NCBI RefSeq assembly: GCF_000146165.2
Contig: NC_004347.2
Coordinates: forward strand, 4,573,029-4,637,028
Source: Shewanella oneidensis MR-1
GTDB lineage: Bacteria > Pseudomonadota > Gammaproteobacteria > Enterobacterales > Shewanellaceae
Direction of reading: 5' to 3'
Length of the DNA stretch: 64,000 nucleotides
Of the stretch, positions 1 to 8,744 are shown one piece after another; positions within the stretch are counted from its first letter, which is position 1; every line of letters starts with the position of its first letter. The notes under the pieces were generated by a model, which was given only the letters and a program-made list of their open reading frames with translations, did no database searches and had not been told where the DNA came from. Position numbers and translations under genes: made by a program.

Positions 1-1
1 T

Positions 2-238
2 TTTGCCTCCGTTGAGCAACATGGCAAGGCGGTCATGATGGCGGTATTTATGTCCGCCTGTTCGACCCTATTGGCCTTTGGCTTACTCGCCTTTAGCCAA
101 ACCCAAGCTATTCATTACTTTGGATTAACCCTATCCCTAGGCATAGGCTTTACCTTTGTACTTTCGCCATTGATTTTGACCACAAGTCAGGTTTTAACCA
201 CCAACAAGGTCTCGATACCTACAAGGAATGTTATTTAA
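2..238 (+). CDS. MMPL/RND-type exporter, C-terminal end (partial)
   Basis: Only the last 78 residues are in the window; the frame is open from base 2 to the TAA at 236-238. They show two hydrophobic segments separated by a short polar turn (FGLLAFSQTQAIHYFG), the usual end of an MMPL-family transporter, where the last helices follow a small loop. The stop codon directly abuts the ATG of the flavoprotein gene, so the two are co-transcribed. In aryl-polyene clusters an MMPL exporter is a standard component thought to move the polyene lipid toward the outer membrane. Family assignment rests on a short tail and on gene context. Confidence 0.7.
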   Translation, partial: FASVEQHGKAVMMAVFMSACSTLLAFGLLAFSQTQAIHYFGLTLSLGIGFTFVLSPLILTTSQVLTTNKVSIPTRNVI

Positions 239-1549
239 ATGTCTACCTCTACTGCGGCTAGTGCCACACAGTCCTACTCCCTTTGCGTCGATGTGGCCAT
301 TATTGGTGCGGGCCCCTCAGGCTCGATTGCCGCTAGCCTGCTACATAAGCAAGGCAAACGTGTCGTCGTGCTTGAAAGACAACACTTTCCGCGCTTTTCG
401 ATCGGTGAGAGTTTGCTGCCCTGCTGTATGCAATTTATTGAAGAAGCTGGCATGTTAGAGGCGCTGAATGCCGCGGGATTCCAATATAAAAATGGTGCAG
501 CCTTCCGCCGTAACGGGGTGTATACCACCTTCGACTTTACCGACAAATTTACCCCAGGACCGGGGACAACCTTCCAAGTGCAACGGGGAAACTTCGACAA
601 ATTACTCGCCGATACTGCGGCAAGCTTTGGGGTGGAGATCCGTTACGGTGAAACCGTTGAGGCGATAGATTTAACTGCCGCACCACGTTTAACTGTGCGT
701 AACGAGCAGGGTGAACTTTATCAAGTCGAGGCCAAATATGTGCTCGATGCCAGCGGTTTTGGCCGCGTATTACCACGGCTGCTCGACCTAGAAACGCCGT
801 CTTCACTACCCACCCGCAGCGCCATCTTCACCCATGTGGAAGATAACATCAGCGATCCCAACTTCGACCGAAATAAGATTTTAATTAGCGTGCATCCGCT
901 GCATCAGGATATTTGGTACTGGTTGATTCCCTTCAGCAACGGCCGCTGCTCACTTGGTGTGGTAGCCGAACCACAATTACTCGCGCGCCTCGAAGGCGAT
1001 TTAGAGCAGCAGTTACTGACCATAGTCAAGGAAGAGCCAGGCCTTAACGCACTGCTTGCCAATGCCAAAGTCGCCCAACCCTGCGCGACACTCAAGGGCT
1101 ATTCCGCCAACGTGTCGCGCCTCGCCACCGATAAATTTGCGTTGCTGGGCAATGCCGGCGAGTTCCTCGACCCCGTGTTTTCATCGGGCGTGACTATCGC
1201 GATGCAGTCGGCATCCATGGCAGCCAAATGCGTGACCAAACAACTTAATGGTGGCACAGTGGATTGGCCTACCGAGTACTCAGCGCCGTTAATGCAAGGG
1301 GTGAACACCTTCCGCACCTATGTGCAGGCTTGGTACGATGGCCGCTTCCAAGATGTGATTTTTTATGAAGATCCGAACCCTAAAATCAAGCAGATGATTT
1401 GCTCGATTTTGGCGGGCTATGCTTGGGATGTGCAAAATCCCTTTGTTAAAGAATCCGAGCGACGTCTCAATATGGTGGTCGAGCTATGTCGGCAGGATGC
1501 TGAACTAATAACCGCCGAACCAGCCATTAGCGAATTAGCCGAGGTGTAA
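239..1549 (+). CDS. FAD-dependent halogenase-like oxidoreductase of aryl-polyene-type cluster
   Basis: A 436-residue flavoprotein. The N-terminal dinucleotide fold GAGPSGS (residues 23-29) is followed by RFSIGESLLP (52-61), typical of flavin-dependent halogenases and relatives. The WxWxIP motif of that family is present as WYWLIP at 226-231. Lys84 lies where phenolic halogenases have their active lysine, but this alignment is by eye. The second FAD-binding motif reads FALLGNAGEFLDPVFSSG. It starts on the base after the exporter stop and ends 4 bases before the lipoprotein gene, so it belongs to the same operon. Similar genes are a regular part of aryl-polyene and dialkylresorcinol-type clusters, where their reaction is not settled. 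It could halogenate or simply oxidise an aryl head group; the sequence cannot decide. Confidence 0.8.
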   Translation: MSTSTAASATQSYSLCVDVAIIGAGPSGSIAASLLHKQGKRVVVLERQHFPRFSIGESLLPCCMQFIEEAGMLEALNAAGFQYKNGAAFRRNGVYTTFDFTDKFTPGPGTTFQVQRGNFDKLLADTAASFGVEIRYGETVEAIDLTAAPRLTVRNEQGELYQVEAKYVLDASGFGRVLPRLLDLETPSSLPTRSAIFTHVEDNISDPNFDRNKILISVHPLHQDIWYWLIPFSNGRCSLGVVAEPQLLARLEGDLEQQLLTIVKEEPGLNALLANAKVAQPCATLKGYSANVSRLATDKFALLGNAGEFLDPVFSSGVTIAMQSASMAAKCVTKQLNGGTVDWPTEYSAPLMQGVNTFRTYVQAWYDGRFQDVIFYEDPNPKIKQMICSILAGYAWDVQNPFVKESERRLNMVVELCRQDAELITAEPAISELAEV

Positions 1550-1553
1550 TTCG

Positions 1554-2306
1554 ATGCGTCTAAGCCCTAACGCCAAAGGCCGCACAAAAGCGATAGTGAC
1601 AGTTGCCCTAATGCTCTCAAGCCTCGGCTTGATAGGCTGCAGTGAGCTGCTCTATCGGCAAACCTGCGTCGGATTCACAAAAGATATGCGTTATTGCTTA
1701 GCGCCACTGCCACAGCATTTTGGCCCTGCAACGGATAAAACGCCCGCTAAACCAACTAGCAATCAGCCTACCGCAAACCAGACTGGCACTGACTCTCCGA
1801 GCCTGAGCCAGCAAGGCGACAGCAAAGCAAAGGTATCCTCCCAATCTTTTAGTCAGAAGGTGAGCATTAAAGTGGGCGATAACACCCATGAACTGCTCAC
1901 CCAGCTCGAACTTGAAGGGGAACGCATGACGCTGGTTGGGCTCGCTCCGCTAGGGCAAGCGTTGTTTACCTTGGTTTACGATGGAAATACACTCAGCAGT
2001 GAGCAGAGTCAGCTACTCGGGAATGAGTTTAAAGCCGAATATCTTATGGCGATGATGCAACTTATCTATTGGCCAGAACAGAGTATTCGCAGCCATTTAG
2101 AAGGTGGTCAACTCGTGACAGGACTGTGTGACACTATTCCCTGTCGCCAGTTTTATAGCCAAGACACACTTATCAGTAGCAGCGATAACCAGATCCAAGT
2201 GATACAAATTCGTTATCAGCACCAAACCGACGATACCCTTTGGCAGGCGCACATTAATTTAACCATGCCGCAGGCAAAGTTTGAGTTAGAGATACAACCG
2301 ATTTAA
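1554..2306 (+). CDS. DUF3261-like lipoprotein
   Basis: A 250-residue predicted lipoprotein. The N-terminus has a basic start, a hydrophobic stretch and a lipobox ending LIGC (Cys about residue 29). A low-complexity Pro/Thr/Ser/Gln segment (about 57-95) precedes a folded C-terminal domain. In the aryl-polyene clusters of several gammaproteobacteria a DUF3261 lipoprotein sits next to the MMPL exporter and is assumed to help lipid export at the envelope; that role is inference. Four bases separate it from the preceding gene. A 104-base gap follows before the ketosynthase. Confidence 0.7.
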   Translation: MRLSPNAKGRTKAIVTVALMLSSLGLIGCSELLYRQTCVGFTKDMRYCLAPLPQHFGPATDKTPAKPTSNQPTANQTGTDSPSLSQQGDSKAKVSSQSFSQKVSIKVGDNTHELLTQLELEGERMTLVGLAPLGQALFTLVYDGNTLSSEQSQLLGNEFKAEYLMAMMQLIYWPEQSIRSHLEGGQLVTGLCDTIPCRQFYSQDTLISSSDNQIQVIQIRYQHQTDDTLWQAHINLTMPQAKFELEIQPI

Positions 2307-2410
2307 GCGTTACGTTAAAAACGGCTAAGCCATAATCACAATGTTAAACTCAGCAATATTAGCCACTTATATTTACCACCCAGATTCGGTAATAGGTATA
2401 GCAAGCCGCA

Positions 2411-3628
2411 ATGAATAACAGAGTCGCCATTACACAGATTGGATTGTGTACCCCGTTAGGGCAAACGCCCGAGCAAGTATTAGCCCGCTTGATCGCAGGC
2501 GATACCAGTGCCATGCAAACTAGCGATAGCCTATTATTTGGGCAGTCGACACTGGTTGCGCCCGTCACAGAGTCGTTACCGACGATTCCTGCCGCGCTGA
2601 CGCAATTCGATTGTCGTAATAATCAGTTACTCCTTGCAGCCGCGCTGCAAATTACCGACACGGTTGAACTGGCGAAACAGACATATGGCGCCGACCGCAT
2701 TGGTGTGGTGTTAGGCACCAGCACCTCGGGGATTGCTAAGGGCGAATTAGCGTTAGCCTATCGCAATCAACATGGCCACTTCCCAGCTGATTATCATTAC
2801 TTTCAACAGGAATTAGGCAGTACCAGCGACTTTTTGCGCCAGTTATTTGAGCTCCAAGGCCCCAGCTACACCATTTCAACCGCCTGCTCCTCCAGCGCCA
2901 AAGTGTTTGCCAGCGCCAAACGTCTACTTGAGGCCAAGCTGTGCGATATGGTGATTGTCGGCGGTATCGACAGCCTGTGCCAACTCACAGTCAACGGGTT
3001 TCACGCCTTAGAATCGGTTTCCAAGGGACATTGCAATCCCTTCAGCGCCAACCGCGATGGCATCAATATCGGTGAAGGCGCCGCGCTATTTACCCTGACC
3101 TTAGCGACAGACAACACAGCAAATGAAGCCTGCGTATTGCTCGCTGGTATTGGCGAGTCGAGCGATGCACACCATATGTCAGCGCCGCATCCTGAAGGCG
3201 CAGGGGCGATTGCCGCCATGAAGGCCGCGCTGCGCGATGCGCAAATATCAGCGCAAGATATTGATTATATAAACTTACATGGCACAGCAACGCCCAAAAA
3301 TGATGCAATGGAAAGCCGCGCCGTACTCTCGGTATTTGGCGACACACCGCCTCCCGCGAGCTCAACCAAACCGCTGGTCGGCCACACCTTAGGCGCTGCG
3401 GGCGCAATTGAAGCCGCATTTTGTTACCTCTTGCTGTCACAGCATAATCACAGCTTTGCTCTGCCGCCCCATAGATTTGATGGGCAGCAAGATCCGCAGG
3501 ACCCCAGCATTGCGCTAGTCGCGCCCATGCAATGTGCCGAGCATGGCAAGCTTAACTATGTGATGAGCAACTCCTTCGCCTTTGGCGGCAGCAATGCTAG
3601 CCTGATTTTTTGCCGTAAAGGGGCTTAA
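2411..3628 (+). CDS. Beta-ketoacyl-ACP synthase (aryl-polyene-type, first of two)
   Basis: A 405-residue thiolase-fold condensing enzyme. It has the complete Cys-His-His set: Cys159 in STACSSS, His290 in NLHGTAT and His325 in VGHTLGAAG, so it should be a decarboxylating ketosynthase and not a chain-length-factor partner lacking the cysteine. In aryl-polyene synthesis such enzymes extend an aromatic starter with malonyl units carried on dedicated acyl carrier proteins, which lie outside this window. The gene ends 5 bases before the dehydratase. Confidence 0.85.
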   Translation: MNNRVAITQIGLCTPLGQTPEQVLARLIAGDTSAMQTSDSLLFGQSTLVAPVTESLPTIPAALTQFDCRNNQLLLAAALQITDTVELAKQTYGADRIGVVLGTSTSGIAKGELALAYRNQHGHFPADYHYFQQELGSTSDFLRQLFELQGPSYTISTACSSSAKVFASAKRLLEAKLCDMVIVGGIDSLCQLTVNGFHALESVSKGHCNPFSANRDGINIGEGAALFTLTLATDNTANEACVLLAGIGESSDAHHMSAPHPEGAGAIAAMKAALRDAQISAQDIDYINLHGTATPKNDAMESRAVLSVFGDTPPPASSTKPLVGHTLGAAGAIEAAFCYLLLSQHNHSFALPPHRFDGQQDPQDPSIALVAPMQCAEHGKLNYVMSNSFAFGGSNASLIFCRKGA

Positions 3629-3633
3629 GATTT

Positions 3634-4176
3634 ATGTCCAGTTCTACTGACACTGCAATGGCAGCCGCCGAGCCGATTTGGCTGCAACACTTAGCCGAGC
3701 AGAATATTGCCGATTTTATTCCGCATCGTGCGCCAATGATCTTGATTGATAAGATTATTAGCCATCAGCAGGATGCGCTCGAAACCGAAGTGCTGATCAC
3801 TCCGCAGAGCGCTTATTTTGACGAGCATCGTCAAGCCGTCCCCAATTATGTGGGCATCGAATATATGGCGCAGAGCATTGCCGCTTTAGCGGGCGTTGAG
3901 GCTAAACTGCGTCACGATAAAATCCGCGTGGGATTTTTATTGGGATCGCGTAAATTAGCCTTACACACGGCGCAGTACGAACTCAACCGTCGTTACCGCA
4001 CTCAGGTTAAACGCCTCTATCAAGAAGAGTCGGGACTGGCGGTATTCGATTGCCAGATTTATCTATTGCCAGAGGCGCAAGCACAGCAAACACCACTGTT
4101 AGTCGCCGAGGCGAATGTGAATGTGTTCCAGCCACAGGACACCCAAGCGTATATCGCCTCAAGCCAGCAGGCTTAA
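3634..4176 (+). CDS. Hotdog-fold 3-hydroxyacyl-ACP dehydratase (ApeP-like)
   Basis: A 180-residue protein with the hotdog-dehydratase opening DFIPHRAPMILIDKI (about residues 25-39) and a central helix YVGIEYMAQSIAALAG. The His in PHRAP and the Glu in GIEYMAQ correspond to the usual catalytic positions of the FabZ/ApeP class. It would dehydrate the 3-hydroxyacyl chain after ketoreduction, giving the conjugated double bonds of a polyene. Tight spacing after the ketosynthase supports one operon. Confidence 0.75.
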   Translation: MSSSTDTAMAAAEPIWLQHLAEQNIADFIPHRAPMILIDKIISHQQDALETEVLITPQSAYFDEHRQAVPNYVGIEYMAQSIAALAGVEAKLRHDKIRVGFLLGSRKLALHTAQYELNRRYRTQVKRLYQEESGLAVFDCQIYLLPEAQAQQTPLLVAEANVNVFQPQDTQAYIASSQQA

Positions 4177-4280
4177 TGCCCAGAGTTATGCTTTGCAGCA
4201 ACAAGTATTATCACAAAAGGATTTAGCCCTTTGATGCATTACCAGCCAATAATCCAGCGTCATAGGGTGGAGAAATAAAG

Positions 4281-5006
4281 ATGAATAACAGAGTATTAGT
4301 CACAGGTTCGAGCCGCGGTATTGGCAAAGCCATCGCCCTTAAACTGGCTGCGGCAGGTCATGATATCGCGCTGCATTATCACAGCAATCAGGCTGCAGCC
4401 GATGCCAGCGCCGCAGAGCTTCGCGCCCTTGGTGTTAACGTCAGCCTATTAAAGTTTGATGTTGCCGACCGCGTTGCCGTCAGAGCCGCCCTAGAGGCCG
4501 ATATCGAGGCAAATGGCGCTTATTATGGCGTGGTGCTCAATGCGGGGATCAACCGTGACAATGCTTTTCCGGCGATGAGTGAAGCCGAATGGGATAGCGT
4601 AATCCACACTAATCTCGATGGTTTTTATAATGTGATTCATCCCTGCGTTATGCCTATGGTGCAAGCGCGCAAGGGCGGACGAATTATCACCCTAGCCTCA
4701 GTATCGGGTATCGCGGGTAACCGTGGTCAGGTCAATTACAGCGCCTCTAAAGCTGGGCTGATTGGCGCAACCAAGGCGCTGTCCTTAGAGCTGGCCAAAC
4801 GCAAGATTACCGTTAACTGTATCGCCCCCGGCTTAATCGAAACCGATATGGTGGCGGATATTCCTAAGGATATGGTCGAGCAGTTAGTACCGATGCGCCG
4901 CATGGGGAAACCCAATGAAATAGCCGCCTTAGCAGCCTTTTTAATGTCGGACGATGCCGCCTATATCACGCGCCAAGTGATTTCGGTGAATGGAGGCATG
5001 ATCTAA
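4281..5006 (+). CDS. 3-oxoacyl-ACP reductase, FabG/ApeQ-like SDR
   Basis: A 241-residue short-chain dehydrogenase. The cofactor loop TGSSRGIG is at residues 8-15, NAG at 87-89, and the Ser140-Tyr153-Lys157 catalytic set lies in SVSGIAGNRGQVNYSASK. The C-terminal NGG tail is typical of FabG. GGAG occurs 13 bases upstream of the ATG. Its TAA directly abuts the ATG of the next ketosynthase. It should reduce 3-oxoacyl intermediates with NADPH in the polyene pathway. Confidence 0.85.
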   Translation: MNNRVLVTGSSRGIGKAIALKLAAAGHDIALHYHSNQAAADASAAELRALGVNVSLLKFDVADRVAVRAALEADIEANGAYYGVVLNAGINRDNAFPAMSEAEWDSVIHTNLDGFYNVIHPCVMPMVQARKGGRIITLASVSGIAGNRGQVNYSASKAGLIGATKALSLELAKRKITVNCIAPGLIETDMVADIPKDMVEQLVPMRRMGKPNEIAALAAFLMSDDAAYITRQVISVNGGMI

Positions 5007-6269
5007 ATGGGTGAGCCGACAAATCCAACCCGCTTGGGTAGACGAGTAGTTGTCACTGGTATCGGTGGCATTACCGCCTTAGGTCACGACTGGCTAAGTA
5101 TCGAAAGCAGCCTTAAGGCACAAAAAAACTGTGTAGTGACGATGGCGGATTGGGACAAATATGACGGGCTAAACACTCGCCTTGCCGCCCCCGTGACCGA
5201 CTTTGAAGTGCCAAGCCATTATTCGCGTAAAAAAATCCGCTCCATGGGGCGAGTCTCGATTATGGCGACTCGTGCCAGCGAACTTGCACTTATCGATGCG
5301 GGACTCTTGGACGATCCTATCGTCACTTCGGGAGAGATGGGCATTGCCTATGGATCTTCCACGGGCAGTACCGATCCCATTACCGCCTTTGGCGATATGC
5401 TGAAAACTGGCGATATGTCAGGCGTTACCGCCACCAGTTATATCCGCATGATGGCCCACACCACAGCGGTAAACGTGGGGGTTTTCTTTGGCCTTAAAGG
5501 GCGCATTCACACCACCAGCAGCGCCTGCACCTCAGGCAGCCAAGGCATAGGTTACGCCTATGAAGCGATTAAATATGGCCAGCAAACCTTAATGCTCGCG
5601 GGCGGCGGTGAAGAACTCTGCCCTACTGAAGCCGTGGTATTTGATACGCTATTTGCAACCAGCACGAAAAACACGACGCCAGAATTATCGCCACGCCCTT
5701 TTGATGCCCAGCGCGATGGTTTAGTGATTGGCGAAGGCGCTTGTACGCTAGTGCTTGAAGAGTTAGAACACGCCAAAGCGCGCGGCGCTAAGATTTACGC
5801 CGAGATCGTCGGCTTTGGTACGAACTCCGATGGTCAGCATGTGACTCAACCCAATAGCGAGACCATGGAAATCGCCATTCGCCTCGCCCTTAAGGATGCG
5901 GCGCTCACGCCAGACGCCATTGGTTATGTGAATGCCCACGGTACCGCCACCGACCGAGGTGATATTGCCGAAAGCCATGCGACCCACGCGGTATTCGGTG
6001 CGGATATGCCAATTTCATCCCTTAAAAGCTACACAGGCCATACCTTAGGCGCCTGCGGTGCGTTAGAGGCTTGGGTGAGTATCGAAATGATGAATGCGGG
6101 CTGGTTTGCCCCCACGCTCAATCTCGACAATATCGACCCAGAATGTGCCGCGCTCGATTACATTCGCGGCGAGCCACGTGCACTCGACACCGACTATGTG
6201 ATGAGCAATAACTTTGCCTTTGGCGGTATCAACACCTCACTGATTTTTAAACGCTGGAAAACGACATAA
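5007..6269 (+). CDS. Beta-ketoacyl-ACP synthase (FabF-like, second of two)
   Basis: A 420-residue condensing enzyme with Cys174 (SSACTSGS), His311 (NAHGTAT) and His345 (YTGHTLGAC), hence catalytically complete. The start abuts the reductase stop. Together the two ketosynthases, reductase and dehydratase form the iterative core of a type II aryl-polyene-like pathway. It ends 10 bases before a secreted HEAT-like protein, probably the last gene of the operon. Confidence 0.85.
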   Translation: MGEPTNPTRLGRRVVVTGIGGITALGHDWLSIESSLKAQKNCVVTMADWDKYDGLNTRLAAPVTDFEVPSHYSRKKIRSMGRVSIMATRASELALIDAGLLDDPIVTSGEMGIAYGSSTGSTDPITAFGDMLKTGDMSGVTATSYIRMMAHTTAVNVGVFFGLKGRIHTTSSACTSGSQGIGYAYEAIKYGQQTLMLAGGGEELCPTEAVVFDTLFATSTKNTTPELSPRPFDAQRDGLVIGEGACTLVLEELEHAKARGAKIYAEIVGFGTNSDGQHVTQPNSETMEIAIRLALKDAALTPDAIGYVNAHGTATDRGDIAESHATHAVFGADMPISSLKSYTGHTLGACGALEAWVSIEMMNAGWFAPTLNLDNIDPECAALDYIRGEPRALDTDYVMSNNFAFGGINTSLIFKRWKTT

Positions 6270-6279
6270 GGACATATCA

Positions 6280-7023
6280 ATGAAACCATTAGTTGCAAGC
6301 ATTTTACTCGGTATCAGCTTACTGACCTCACCCGCATGGGCGCAGGATTATACGGTTGAAACCTATCAGGAAATTTTTAAAGGTGACAACCAATTTAAGC
6401 AAAAACAAGCCATCGAAGCGCTGACGCTTGCCGGATTGTCCGATCCCGCCATTTACGATGTGTTAGAGGCCAAACTTATCGCATCACTGCCACAAGCCAC
6501 CGAGAAAAATGCTATCGACTATAGCGCCTGGTTAGTCAAAGGCTTAGCTTACTCAGGTAACGATAAATACAGCGGCACCATCAACAATATTGTCAAAGGC
6601 AGTTACCATAAAAAGCTGAAAAAGTACGCCAGCCAAGCCCTTGAAAATCTTGATCAATATAAAAAATGGAACGCTATTTTAGGCGATAAAAGCCAATATG
6701 TGGCCGAGCAAAGTACTAAAAACAATGCCTATGCTAACGCTTTTAAAAGCAATGAGTTAGAGCTAATGCGCCTAGCAGCCAAACGCATGATGGATGATCA
6801 AAACTATGATGACTTTTTGCTAGAACGCCTGAGCGTTGAGCTTAAAAATCCACGCCTGATGAGTAACGATAAGTTGGCCATCGATACCTACGCCAATATG
6901 GCTAAAGCTCTCGCGGCGTCGGGCAATACCCAATATAGGGAAGTGATTGAAAACATTGCCAACAATAACCCCAACAAAAAACTCAAAAGCTACGCCGAGA
7001 GCTATTTGAAGAAGTACTACTAA
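6280..7023 (+). CDS. Secreted HEAT-repeat-like protein of unknown function
   Basis: A 247-residue protein with a cleavable signal peptide (hydrophobic core about 4-18, cleavage probably after SPAWA). The rest is helical and repetitive: two similar halves each end in a segment of the type N(K)KLK.YA....L, suggesting alpha-alpha superhelical repeats. It follows the ketosynthase by 10 bases and is followed by a strong terminator, so it is likely the distal gene of the polyene operon. A periplasmic scaffolding role is conceivable but not shown. Confidence 0.65.
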   Translation: MKPLVASILLGISLLTSPAWAQDYTVETYQEIFKGDNQFKQKQAIEALTLAGLSDPAIYDVLEAKLIASLPQATEKNAIDYSAWLVKGLAYSGNDKYSGTINNIVKGSYHKKLKKYASQALENLDQYKKWNAILGDKSQYVAEQSTKNNAYANAFKSNELELMRLAAKRMMDDQNYDDFLLERLSVELKNPRLMSNDKLAIDTYANMAKALAASGNTQYREVIENIANNNPNKKLKSYAESYLKKYY

Positions 7024-7051
7024 TCTCTTTTGAGTTAGCAAAAGCGTTAAC

Positions 7052-7081
7052 AAAAAGCCGAGAATCATCTCGGCTTTTTTA
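7052..7081 (+). terminator. Rho-independent terminator of the polyene operon
   Basis: A-rich flank, stem AAGCCGAGA with TCTCGGCTT around a 4-base ATCA loop, then a T run. It lies 28 bases after the HEAT-like gene and is nearly symmetric. Confidence 0.85.
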
Positions 7082-7301
7082 TGCGCTTGTTTATCTATAT
7101 CGCTCAAACGATCTTCTCGCCAATCACCATAGTTTGCCTTTGAGATATTATTCAGCAACCGAAATCGATATATTCAAGTTGAAAAGACTTATGTTTCCGG
7201 GAGGAAGTTTACAACTTGTTACACTTTTATGGATTTAACATACAATTCGAAAAATAATTTATTAATAATAGCAGCATAACTACATATACAGGAGTTCTGT
7301 G

Positions 7302-8657
7302 ATGAACCTTAAATATCTGCTGTCTGCTCTTGCTTTTTTATCCTGCTCTACTTTTACCCTAAACGTTAGCGCCATGCCCACGGATAACGAGGCTAAAATT
7401 ATTACCAAGGCCGAACTTTCTGCGCCAATAATTTTAGAAAACACTCAAGAAAATAACTACCTAAAAATATCGCTAACTGGTTTTAAGCAAGATGAAACAG
7501 AAAAAAGCCCGATTAACCTGTCACTGGTTATTGACCGCTCTGGTTCAATGTCTGGCGATCGTATAGAAAAAGCTCGTGAAGCGGCCATTATGGCCATTAA
7601 CATGCTTAAAGATGATGATATCGTCTCGGTAATTGCTTATAGCGATAACGCATACCTGATTATTCCGGCAACTAAAGTCAAAAATAAAAATGAAATGATT
7701 AAAATTATTAATGACACAATCAAACCAGGAGGTTCTACCGCACTGTTTGCAGGTGTGAGTAAAGGCATTACAGAAGTTAATAAATTCATTAAAAAGAACC
7801 AGGTTAATCGTATTATTTTACTTTCTGATGGTCAGGCAAACATCGGACCAAGCACTACGAAAGAGTTAGCGGACTTAGGTCAGGTCGCGGGTAAACAAGG
7901 TATTGCAGTAACGACAATTGGCCTTGGTAATGGATATAACGAAGATTTAATGACCGCTCTGGCTGGCTTTAGCGATGGCAACCACGCTTACGTAGAAAAC
8001 TCCGCTGATTTAGAAACCGCCTTTGTTCGCGAATTTAACGACGTGATGTCAGTCGTTGCACAAGAAGTAGTCGTTACGATCAAACTGCAAGACGGCGTAA
8101 AACCGGTTCGTTTGCTGGGCCGTGATGGCGATATTCTCGGTAATAATGTTACCGTTAAAATGAACCAACTCTACTCTAATCAAGAAAAATACGTCTTATT
8201 AGAAGTGGTTCCGCCTAAAGGAAAAGAGAGCGAAAACAAACTACTGGCTGATGTTTCAATCAGCTATGACAACTTAAAAACCCATCATAAAGATACTTTT
8301 AACGATCAGGTAAACATCAGCTACTCTAAGTCACCACAAGCAGTACAAGCTGCAGTTAAAGAAGAGATTGTCGTTGATTCGGCCATACAAAAAGCCAACA
8401 TTGAGAATACACGGGCCATAAAATTATTGGATGAAGGTAAAAAGGATGAAGCCAATAAGATCATCCAACAAAACGCAGCGGATATGGATGCACTCGCTAT
8501 CAGCGTCAATACCCCTGCAGCCAAAACTAAAGCGATATTGGGTATGGAAGCCAATAAAAAACTGGCAACAGAAGTTGAAACTAAAGACGTTTCTTCATCG
8601 CGAAAAAGTTTAAAAGAAAGTACCTATAGCACAGAAAAACAGCAGATTAAAAAGTAA
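7302..8657 (+). CDS. Secreted von Willebrand factor A-domain protein
   Basis: A 451-residue protein with a signal peptide (about 1-25, ending NVSA). The vWA domain has a complete metal-ion-dependent adhesion site: DRSGS at 78-82, Thr in GGSTALF and Asp in LLSDGQ. The region after the domain is beta-rich, and the last 90 residues are charged and probably helical. ATG 7302 is preferred over the in-frame GTG at 7299 because GGAG at 7291-7294 is then 7 bases away. The next genes downstream are a sensor kinase and a response regulator, so the protein may be the extracytoplasmic input or output partner of that pair (inference). The coding style is A/T-richer than the upstream operon. Confidence 0.85.
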   Translation: MNLKYLLSALAFLSCSTFTLNVSAMPTDNEAKIITKAELSAPIILENTQENNYLKISLTGFKQDETEKSPINLSLVIDRSGSMSGDRIEKAREAAIMAINMLKDDDIVSVIAYSDNAYLIIPATKVKNKNEMIKIINDTIKPGGSTALFAGVSKGITEVNKFIKKNQVNRIILLSDGQANIGPSTTKELADLGQVAGKQGIAVTTIGLGNGYNEDLMTALAGFSDGNHAYVENSADLETAFVREFNDVMSVVAQEVVVTIKLQDGVKPVRLLGRDGDILGNNVTVKMNQLYSNQEKYVLLEVVPPKGKESENKLLADVSISYDNLKTHHKDTFNDQVNISYSKSPQAVQAAVKEEIVVDSAIQKANIENTRAIKLLDEGKKDEANKIIQQNAADMDALAISVNTPAAKTKAILGMEANKKLATEVETKDVSSSRKSLKESTYSTEKQQIKK

Positions 8658-8664
8658 CAAATTC

Positions 8665-8691
8665 CCGGAGATAAGAGTATCTTATCTCCGG
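8665..8691 (+). promoter_or_regulatory. Intercistronic 12-bp stem hairpin
   Basis: Perfect inverted repeat CCGGAGATAAGA / TCTTATCTCCGG with a 3-base loop, lying 7 bases after the vWA stop. It is not followed by a T run, so it may act as an mRNA-stabilising or attenuating element between the vWA and kinase genes. Confidence 0.6.
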
Positions 8692-8717
8692 TTAATGATT
8701 TAACGGCTAATAAATTG

Positions 8718-8744
8718 ATGAAATCCCAAAAATCCCTTTTTCTA
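8718..8744 (+). pseudogene. Original 5' end of the sensor kinase gene, cut off by the IS256-family element
   Basis: An ATG at 8718 opens a reading frame MKSQKSLFL that runs into the left edge of the insertion sequence. Its last codons CTT TTT CTA recur in the same frame at 10037-10045, immediately right of the element, where the kinase continues FVIITG. The native kinase therefore began here, 60 bases after the vWA gene. Confidence 0.85.

Noticed and set aside
274..600. 108-codon reverse frame within the halogenase-like gene
   Set aside because: Shadow frame; the sense gene has clear FAD and halogenase motifs.
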